A stretch of 19,753 nucleotides of DNA, from NCBI GenBank assembly GCA_021799915.1, contig JAJYZN010000029.1, positions 1 to 19,753 on the forward strand, read 5' to 3'. Shown here piece by piece: positions 14,572-19,753 of this stretch. The notes under the pieces are model-generated. The model did not search any database. It was not told the DNA's origin and saw nothing but the letters and a program-made list of their open reading frames with translations. Made by a program: the position numbers and the translations under genes. Within the stretch, counting starts at the first letter, position 1; each line of letters begins with the position of its first letter. The stretch is from Actinomycetes bacterium (GTDB lineage: Bacteria > Actinomycetota > Acidimicrobiia > Acidimicrobiales > RAAP-2).

Positions 14572-15708
14572 GTGCTCAGACCCCCGTCGCCGATCCGCTA
14601 CGCCGGTGGGCTAGGCCGGGGCATCGCCGGTACGGCACTGGACACCGGCCGCCTGGCGCTGGACACCGGCCGCCTGGCACGCGAGACCGGCCGAGTGGCC
14701 CTCGACACCGCCGCCAGACCGCTCCAGGACGCCGTCAATCGCGACGTCCGCCGGTCCCTCGGGCTTCGCGGCGAGCCCCGGCCGCCGGTCGCCGACCCCG
14801 ACTTGGCTTTCCTCCCGCCCGACGGCGTGGCCCGGCGCATCCACGCCGACCTGGCCTCGATGGTCATCGGTGGCCTGAGCGCGCTCCTCCTCCAGACCCT
14901 CCACCCGCTGGCCATGGCCGGGGTAGCCGAGCACTCGAACTACGCCGACGATCCGGTCGGTCGGCTACGTCGAACGGCGATGTTCGTCGGTCGCACGACC
15001 TTCGGGTCCATCGACGACGCACGGGGGGCCATCGGCCAGGTCCGCCGGGTCCACGAGCGGGTGAGGGGCGTTGCGCCCGACGGTCGACCGTACGCTGCCG
15101 ACGACCCCGACCTGGTCACGTGGGTCCACGTCACCGAGATGACCAGCTTCCTGACCGCGTCACGTCGCTACGGCCCCAACCCGGTCAGCGATCCCGAAGC
15201 CGACGACTACCTGGCCGAGACGGCGGTCGTGGCCTACGAGCTCGGCGCCCGATGGGTCCCGACCTCGCTCCCAGAGGTCGAGGCCTACTTCCTGCGGGTC
15301 CGCCCCGAGCTCTATGCCGGCCCCCAGGCCATGGCCGCGCGTGACTTCCTCCTGCGCGGCGTGGCTCACCGACCGGCCGACCGGGCCGTCCACGCGGTCA
15401 TCGCCGCGGCGGCGGTCGGCATCCTCCCCCGCTGGGCCCGCTCCGAGCTCGGACTGCCGACGCTCTCCCTGGTGGACACCGCCGTGGTGACGCCCGTCGC
15501 CTGGGCCTTCTGCGCGGGGCTGCGGTGGGCCGTGACCCCAACCGGACAGCGAGCAGCGGGGAATAGCCACGTCCCGGCGGGCCGGCCTCCGTCAGGTGGC
15601 GAGCGTGAGGCCGCCGTCGACGGTCACCACCTGGCCGGTGGTGTAGGAGGACGCGGCCAGGGCGACGACGATCTCGGCGATGTCGTCAGGCTGCCCGCTC
15701 CGTCGTAG
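14572..15708 (+). CDS. Oxygenase MpaB / DUF2236 family protein
   Basis: A 378-residue protein starting at GTG 14572. The DUF2236 signature is clear: SALLLQTLHPLAMAGVAEHS (about 103-122, with H111 and H121), RLRRTAMFV (131-139) and TWVHVTEM (183-190, H186). Characterised relatives include fungal MpaB and bacterial latex-clearing protein, heme-type oxygenases that cleave carbon chains; the substrate here is unknown. Residues 23-50 are a heptad series (LDTGRLA, LDTGRLA, RETGRVA, LDTAARP), likely an amphipathic helix. The last 39 residues are encoded opposite the end of the convergent SDR gene, a 117-bp overlap, and look like filler rather than domain sequence. Confidence 0.88.
   Translation: MLRPPSPIRYAGGLGRGIAGTALDTGRLALDTGRLARETGRVALDTAARPLQDAVNRDVRRSLGLRGEPRPPVADPDLAFLPPDGVARRIHADLASMVIGGLSALLLQTLHPLAMAGVAEHSNYADDPVGRLRRTAMFVGRTTFGSIDDARGAIGQVRRVHERVRGVAPDGRPYAADDPDLVTWVHVTEMTSFLTASRRYGPNPVSDPEADDYLAETAVVAYELGARWVPTSLPEVEAYFLRVRPELYAGPQAMAARDFLLRGVAHRPADRAVHAVIAAAAVGILPRWARSELGLPTLSLVDTAVVTPVAWAFCAGLRWAVTPTGQRAAGNSHVPAGRPPSGGEREAAVDGHHLAGGVGGRGQGDDDLGDVVRLPAPS
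14638..14700 (+). repeat. 21-bp coding repeats (LDTGRLA heptads) in the DUF2236 gene
   Basis: CTGGACACCGGCCGCCTGGC occurs at 14638 and again at 14659, with a diverged third unit from 14680. Each 21-bp unit encodes one heptad, so expansion keeps the frame and extends a helix by two turns. Confidence 0.85.
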
Positions 15709-16344
15709 GGGGGCGACCTTCGACACGTGCTCGCGCACCGCGTCCCAGTCGCGGGTCCACGGCGTGTCGACCAGACCGGGCGCCACGGCGTTCACCCGGA
15801 CCTCGGGACCGAGCGTCTTGGCCAGGAGCCGCGTCTGGTGGACGAGGGCCGCCTTCGAGCAGGCATAGGGGATGGAGCTGCCGGTGGGGCGGAGACCGGC
15901 GATCGACGCGATGTTCACGACTGCTCCGTGGCGGTCTCGTAACGCCGGCACGGCGGCCACGGTCATGGCCCACGTCCCGAAGACGTTCACCTCGAAGATC
16001 TGGCGCCACACGTCGACGCTGGCCGCTTCGAGGTCGTCGTGGGGGATCACCGCCGTGGTCCCGGCGTTGTTCACCAGCACGTCGAGCCTCCCCCAGCGCT
16101 CCAGGGCCCCTTGGACCAGGCGTTCGGGGGCGGCCGGGTCGGTCACATCGGCCTGGACGTAGACGGCGTCGGCCAGCTCGGCAGCGACGGCGCGGCCGGC
16201 GTCGACCGATCGGGCCGAGCTCACCACCACCGACGCGCCAGCCGCGGAGAACCTCCGGGCCACTGCGGCGCCGATGCCGCTGGACGAGCCGGTCACGACC
16301 ACCACCCGACCACTCCAACCCGCTGGGCTCCCCGACGCGCTCAC
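15592..16344 (-). CDS. Short-chain dehydrogenase/reductase (classical SDR)
   Basis: A 250-residue NAD(P)-dependent oxidoreductase of classical SDR layout: cofactor motif TGSSSGIG (18-25), NNAG (92-95), catalytic S147 (NIASIAG) and Y160-A-C-S-K164, then APGLVDTPW and the C-terminal TTGQVVTVDGGLTL typical of the FabG-like group. The substrate cannot be assigned. GTG 16344 is chosen because it overlaps the upstream epimerase stop as GTGA, a classic translational-coupling arrangement, and leaves a normal N-terminus. A start at 16374 would overlap the epimerase by 34 bp. The 3' end overlaps the convergent DUF2236 gene by 117 bp. Confidence 0.92.
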   Translation of the reverse strand: MSASGSPAGWSGRVVVVTGSSSGIGAAVARRFSAAGASVVVSSARSVDAGRAVAAELADAVYVQADVTDPAAPERLVQGALERWGRLDVLVNNAGTTAVIPHDDLEAASVDVWRQIFEVNVFGTWAMTVAAVPALRDRHGAVVNIASIAGLRPTGSSIPYACSKAALVHQTRLLAKTLGPEVRVNAVAPGLVDTPWTRDWDAVREHVSKVAPLRRSGQPDDIAEIVVALAASSYTTGQVVTVDGGLTLAT

Positions 16345-17333
16345 CGGGCCGTGATCCCCCAGCGGCCCTGCCACTCCTGACCGGGTTCGAGGACGATCAG
16401 GTCACGCCCCGAGCGCAGAGCGTCGGGTGGGCACGTCATCGGCTCGATCGCCACCGCCGTGCGTCGCCGGGGTACTTCCTCCACGGTGTCGCCGGTGTAG
16501 CACATGAGGTACCTGAAGTGCTCGTCCATCCAGACCTCCACCGAAGGCCCTCCTCGGGGGGCGTCCAACGTCGCCCGGGCCGTCCCGTCACGCCGGCGGG
16601 TGAGACCGGTGAAGGCCGTGTCCATGCTGGTGGTACCGATCACCCGACCGGCGGTGAAGTCGCACTCGGTCCCGGCAACCGCCTGGGCGTCCCCGGTGGG
16701 AAGGCCCCGGCTGTCGAGCAACAGCTGCCTGGTCGCCGGCAACGACAGTGACGCCGAGTCGATCAGCTCGGTGCCGACCGTGAGGTAGGGGTGGAAGCCC
16801 AGCCCGAAGGGGAGGGTCACGGTGCCGGGGTTCCTGGCGGTGGTGGTGACGGTGAGCCCGTCACGCCCCAGGTGGTACTCGATCTGCAGCTCGAGGCGGA
16901 ACGGGTACCCCGGCGTGGGGCGGACCGGGCAGACGGCGGTGACCACGTTCTGGGCATGAGCTTCCAGCCGCCAGGGGAGCCATCGCACCAGTCCGTGAAT
17001 GGCGTTGCCCCGCTCGGGCTCGTCGAGGGCTGCCTGAGCCGCCACGCCGGCGAACTCGTAACGCCCGTCCCCCAGCCGGTTGGGCCAAGGGGCCAGGACC
17101 TGCCCCCTGCCGCTCCGGGACCACTCGTCCGGCCCGAACCCGTCGACGACGTCTCGCCCGTCGAGCGTGTAGGAGCGGAGCGTCGCCCCCACCTCGGTGA
17201 CCGTCACCTCCTGCCCGCCGTGGCCGATCACCCACTGGGCACCGGTGGCTGGTTCCGCCGCCTCGCGCCGGTCCGAAGCTCCGGGCGCCGCCTTCGGCGA
17301 CGGTGTGGAGAAGTTGGCTGGTGGAGTGGTCAT
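16341..17333 (-). CDS. Aldose 1-epimerase family protein (galactose mutarotase-like)
   Basis: A 330-residue protein of the galactose-mutarotase fold, which interconverts alpha and beta anomers of sugars or related hexose derivatives. Recognisable marks are APWPNRLGDGRYEF (PNR at 84-86), NAIHGLVR (H113), LGFHPYL (H181, matching the conserved catalytic His) and AIEPMTCPPDAL (E297, matching the catalytic Glu). ATG 17333 is preferred, with GAGGA about 9 nt upstream; a longer frame to 17492 would run into surE and has low-complexity sequence. It is the first gene of a two-gene unit with the SDR, so the pair may act on a sugar substrate. It diverges from surE across 73 bp. Confidence 0.9.
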   Translation of the reverse strand: MTTPPANFSTPSPKAAPGASDRREAAEPATGAQWVIGHGGQEVTVTEVGATLRSYTLDGRDVVDGFGPDEWSRSGRGQVLAPWPNRLGDGRYEFAGVAAQAALDEPERGNAIHGLVRWLPWRLEAHAQNVVTAVCPVRPTPGYPFRLELQIEYHLGRDGLTVTTTARNPGTVTLPFGLGFHPYLTVGTELIDSASLSLPATRQLLLDSRGLPTGDAQAVAGTECDFTAGRVIGTTSMDTAFTGLTRRRDGTARATLDAPRGGPSVEVWMDEHFRYLMCYTGDTVEEVPRRRTAVAIEPMTCPPDALRSGRDLIVLEPGQEWQGRWGITAR

Positions 17334-17392
17334 TGGCGGGGGTCCTCGATCTGGGGCCGGGGCGCCTGACCGGACCGGCATGGCGCCGGCGG

Positions 17393-17398
17393 TATCGT
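17393..17398 (+). promoter_or_regulatory. Possible -10 element for a near-leaderless surE transcript
   Basis: TATCGT ends 8 bp before the GTG start of surE, and there is no Shine-Dalgarno sequence between them. No properly spaced -35 box is visible. The call rests on position and the TAtnnT pattern only. Confidence 0.3.
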
Positions 17399-17406
17399 AC
17401 TGGCGC

Positions 17407-18255
17407 GTGCGCATCCTGGTGACCAACGACGACGGGGTGCATGCACCGGGGCTGGCGGCGGTCACCCGGGCGTTGGCCCGATGGGCCGACATGGCCCCGG
17501 CCGGCGAGGACCGTCAGGTGGTGGTGGTCGCTCCCCTGGCCAATCACAGCGGCGCGTCGGCGGCCGTGGGTACCGTCTACGAGCGCGACGCCATTGCCTA
17601 CCGGACCGTGGTGATCGAAGGGGCCGAGGAGGTCCCGACCTACGGTCTGGACGCCTCACCGGCGCTGTCGGTGATCGTCGGGGCTCTCGGAGCTTTCGGT
17701 CCCCGTCCCGACCTGGTCGTCTCGGGCATCAACCTCGGCGTGAACGTGGGCCGATCGGTGCTGCACTCGGGCACCGTCGGGGCGGTCCTCACCGGAGCCC
17801 AGCTGGGGCTGCGGGGCCTGGCCGTCTCGCTGCGCTCCGGCGGTGCCGTGGATCACTGGGACACGGCCTCGGCCCTGGCCGTACGGCTCGTGCCGGCGCT
17901 GTCGGAGGCGCCGCCACAGAGCGTGTGGAACCTGAACGTCCCGTCGGTGGCGCCCGGTGAGCTCCGCGGCGTCCGCCCGGGGAGGATCAGCACGGCTGGG
18001 ATCATCAAGTCGGCGTCGGAGAGAGTCCATCTCGAGCCGTCGGGCGAGGCGGGCGAGGGGTCCGTTCGCCTGACCCTCGGCGCCGCCGTCCCCTCGCTCG
18101 GAGACGTGGGCGACGAAGCGCCCGAGGACGACGGTGCGCTGGTAGCCGCCGGTTTCGCGTCGCTCACCCCGCTGGTGGGGGTCCGGGCCGACGCCTCCTC
18201 GCAGACCCGATCCGCGCTGGACGCGGCTCTCGCCGCGCTCGGCGTACCCGGGTAG
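17407..18255 (+). CDS. surE: 5'/3'-nucleotidase SurE
   Basis: A 282-residue metal-dependent phosphatase that removes phosphate from nucleoside monophosphates. SurE motifs are intact: MRILVTNDDG with metal ligands D8-D9; APLANHSGAS (43-51), equivalent to the usual AP...RSG.S; and SGINLGVNVGRSVLHSGTVGA (106-126) with metal-binding Asn near 113. GTG 17407 gives the canonical family start; an in-frame ATG at 17380 would add nine residues. It is slightly longer than the usual 250-270 residues, with an extra acidic stretch around 230-250. It diverges from the epimerase-SDR pair and is followed after 29 bp by the zinc-ribbon-DUF929 gene. Confidence 0.95.
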   Translation: MRILVTNDDGVHAPGLAAVTRALARWADMAPAGEDRQVVVVAPLANHSGASAAVGTVYERDAIAYRTVVIEGAEEVPTYGLDASPALSVIVGALGAFGPRPDLVVSGINLGVNVGRSVLHSGTVGAVLTGAQLGLRGLAVSLRSGGAVDHWDTASALAVRLVPALSEAPPQSVWNLNVPSVAPGELRGVRPGRISTAGIIKSASERVHLEPSGEAGEGSVRLTLGAAVPSLGDVGDEAPEDDGALVAAGFASLTPLVGVRADASSQTRSALDAALAALGVPG

Positions 18256-18284
18256 CATCGCCGCTGGCGAGGGGAGGGCCGTCG

Positions 18285-19538
18285 GTGGACCATCGGTCGT
18301 ACTGCGGGAACGGGCATCTGTGGGAGGGGGGCGACGCGTCGTTAACCACCTGCCCGATCTGCGGCGCCCCCCTGTACTCCCGGTGCGCCCGCGGGCATAC
18401 CTTCTGGGTGAGCGGTGGAGCGTGTGGCCTCTGTCGAGGGGTCCGTGCCGAGCGGTGGGAGAGCTTCCTGGGCTGGATCCGGACGACTCCGGGGTTCCTC
18501 ACCGCGGCGACGGTCCTGGCCGTCGTCCTGATCGCCGACGCCGGCGCCATGGGGTACACGGTCAACGGCGGAGGCGGAGGGGGAACTTCGCCTGCGGGCT
18601 ACGCCGCCCCGTACATTCCATCACCCACCACCCCCTCGAGCGTCCCTTCGGCCCCGGTGACCCCGACCACCTCCCCCGGGTCGAAGTCCGGGACAGCCGG
18701 GGCCGGGGCAACAGGGACCGGGACAGCTGGGAAGGGCACAGCCGGGGCCGGGGCAACAGGGACCGGGACAACAGCACCGACACAGGTCCCCCCGCCCCAG
18801 GGAAGCCCACCGGCGCCCATGCCGGCATCGGTGGTCGATGCGGTCGCTTCCATCCCGGCCCACGAGTTCGACTCGATCGGCGTCTCGGCCACACCGCCGG
18901 TCGGCGGGCTCCACCCCCTGTCGAACCAACTCCCCCTGGTGGTCGATGGGAAGCCGGGCGTCTTCTTCATGGGCGACGAGTGGTGCCCCTTCTGCGCCGC
19001 CGAGAGGTGGGCACTCGTCGCTGCGCTGTCCAGGTTCGGTACCTTCTCGTCGTTGGGCTCGGTCACGTCGAGCTCGAAGGACATCGATCCTTCGACGCCG
19101 TCGTTCTCTTTCGACGGGTCCACGTACACAAGCCCCTACCTGAGCTTCGAATCAGTAGAGCTGGAGAGCACACAGACCGACAGCCAGGGCCAGTACCTCC
19201 TGCTCCAGACGCCCACCCCGGCCGAGGACCAGATCGTCAATGCCTACGAGACGACCGCGCTGCTCGGCGCGGGCTGGACACCCGGATCGGTGCCCTTCAT
19301 CGACGTCGGCAACGACGCCATCTTCGCCGGATCGGCCTTCTCTCCGTCCCTCCTCGCCGGGCAGACGGCCCAACAGGTGGCCGCCGGCCTGACCGACACC
19401 ACCCTGCCGGCCACCCGCTCGATCGTCGCCGCCGCCAACGTGCTCGCCGCCGAGATCTGCCGGTCCACCGGGCAGCAGCCGACCTCCGTCTGCGCCAGTC
19501 CCGGGGTGCAGGCGGCCGGGGCATCGGTGGGCGGGTGA
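18285..19538 (+). CDS. Zinc-ribbon / transmembrane / DUF929 thioredoxin-like fusion protein
   Basis: The 417-residue protein starts at GTG 18285, 7 nt after a strong GGGGAGG. Residues 1-50 carry two related zinc-binding halves: C7...H11 (CGNGHLW), C23-PI-C26, C34...H38 (CARGHTF) and C47-GL-C50. One hydrophobic segment (about 70-92) should span the membrane with the zinc ribbons inside. Residues 94-183 are a Gly/Thr/Ser/Pro linker with a 15-residue repeat. From about 184 the protein matches DUF929, with the thioredoxin-like motif EWCPFCAAERWALV (C234, C237) and the following SSS/Y.S.Y.SFE features. It is probably an extracytoplasmic thiol-disulfide protein whose cytoplasmic zinc ribbons could recruit a partner; that role is inferred. 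Confidence 0.85.
   Translation: MDHRSYCGNGHLWEGGDASLTTCPICGAPLYSRCARGHTFWVSGGACGLCRGVRAERWESFLGWIRTTPGFLTAATVLAVVLIADAGAMGYTVNGGGGGGTSPAGYAAPYIPSPTTPSSVPSAPVTPTTSPGSKSGTAGAGATGTGTAGKGTAGAGATGTGTTAPTQVPPPQGSPPAPMPASVVDAVASIPAHEFDSIGVSATPPVGGLHPLSNQLPLVVDGKPGVFFMGDEWCPFCAAERWALVAALSRFGTFSSLGSVTSSSKDIDPSTPSFSFDGSTYTSPYLSFESVELESTQTDSQGQYLLLQTPTPAEDQIVNAYETTALLGAGWTPGSVPFIDVGNDAIFAGSAFSPSLLAGQTAQQVAAGLTDTTLPATRSIVAAANVLAAEICRSTGQQPTSVCASPGVQAAGASVGG
18693..18770 (+). repeat. 45-bp period coding repeat in the DUF929 linker
   Basis: A 33-bp block at 18693-18725 recurs without mismatch at 18738-18770. It encodes the Gly/Ala/Thr linker (TAGAGATGTGT) between the membrane segment and the thioredoxin-like domain. 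The 45-bp period keeps the reading frame, so linker length can vary by 15 residues. Confidence 0.88.
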
Positions 19539-19551
19539 GGGAGCGGCCCCG

Positions 19552-19753
19552 GTGACGGCGCCCCACCGGCTGGGCAGCTTCGAGCGGGCGGGGTGCACCC
19601 TGTCCTACGAGGTGCACGGCGGGGGAGCCCGCACGGTCGTGTACCTGCACGGCCTCCTCCTCGACGCCGCGGTGAACCGCCGCCTGGCCCGGGACCTCGC
19701 CGCAGAAGGGAACCGGGTAGTGCTCTTGGACCTGCCCGGGCATGGCGCGTCGG
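19552..19753 (+). CDS. Alpha/beta hydrolase, N-terminal part (runs off right edge)
   Basis: GTG 19552 follows an AGGGAG site by 8 nt and lies 13 bp after the DUF929 gene, so the two are probably co-transcribed. The 67 visible codons show the start of an alpha/beta-hydrolase fold: strand VVYLHG with the oxyanion-hole HG, a helix (RRLARDLAAEG) and VVLLDLPGHGAS, the family's D.PGHG.S turn. The nucleophile elbow and the rest of the catalytic triad lie outside the window, so esterase, lipase or other activity cannot be separated. Confidence 0.82.
   Translation, partial: MTAPHRLGSFERAGCTLSYEVHGGGARTVVYLHGLLLDAAVNRRLARDLAAEGNRVVLLDLPGHGAS

Noticed and set aside
13887..15344. A 485-codon plus-strand frame spanning the reductase and oxygenase genes
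   Set aside because: It crosses two well-supported genes and a tandem repeat, and its product is His/Arg/Pro-rich without family resemblance.
17197..17406. A longer surE start
   Set aside because: It would overlap the divergent epimerase gene and add non-conserved sequence before the canonical MRILVTNDDG start.
17334..17492. A longer epimerase start
   Set aside because: It would run into the surE coding region and add low-complexity residues; ATG 17333 has a Shine-Dalgarno site.
1..19753. Possible mobile element, prophage or defence island
   Set aside because: No transposase, integrase, terminal inverted repeats, tRNA attachment site, restriction enzymes or toxin-antitoxin pairs were recognised.

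Overview
The window is GC-rich and almost fully coding. It starts genes with GTG nearly as often as ATG and lacks obvious Shine-Dalgarno sites in front of several of them. Together with a LAL-type LuxR regulator, a DUF2236/MpaB-type oxygenase, a DUF929-type thioredoxin-like protein and a surface protein ending in YW.VASDGG repeats, this points to an actinobacterium. My best guess is the Acidimicrobiia, where such repeats are common; this is inference from family content, since there is no rRNA or other marker in the window.

Region 1 (1-6932, minus strand) is dominated by one uninterrupted reading frame of at least 2245 codons. It runs off the left edge and is read as a giant secreted or cell-surface protein: signal peptide, an N-terminal region with a long internal hydrophobic segment, PKD-like domains, about nine full and one short Ig-like (He_PIG-type) repeats, a lamin-tail-like domain, a further beta-rich domain, and the start of an array of 42-residue YW.VASDGG repeats with perfect DNA identity. 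A 53-codon gene lies 35 bp upstream and is probably co-transcribed. The giant gene uses the ACA threonine codon far more than its neighbours do.

Region 2 (6933-9930) is a divergent intergenic region holding a perfect 9-bp-arm inverted repeat, followed by a 935-residue LuxR/LAL regulator on the plus strand. Region 3 (9931-11098) holds a winged-helix regulator with a recognisable C-terminal half and a scrambled N-terminal half, then a single-pass membrane protein of unknown function on the minus strand.

Region 4 (11099-18255) is metabolic: an actinobacterial type I sulfatase (+), a ketopantoate-reductase-family protein (-), a DUF2236 oxygenase (+), then an SDR oxidoreductase and an aldose-1-epimerase-family protein (-, coupled through a GTGA overlap), with surE diverging from them (+). 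Four of the junctions between 10.3 and 14.6 kb carry short perfect or near-perfect tandem duplications of 13-23 bp. Region 5 (18285-19753, +) follows surE closely: a zinc-ribbon / transmembrane / DUF929 thioredoxin-like fusion and the start of an alpha/beta hydrolase.

No rRNA, tRNA, CRISPR array, insertion sequence or phage module was seen. The least ordinary parts are the giant surface protein with its codon bias and repeat array, the zinc-ribbon-DUF929 fusion, and the small tandem duplications at gene boundaries.
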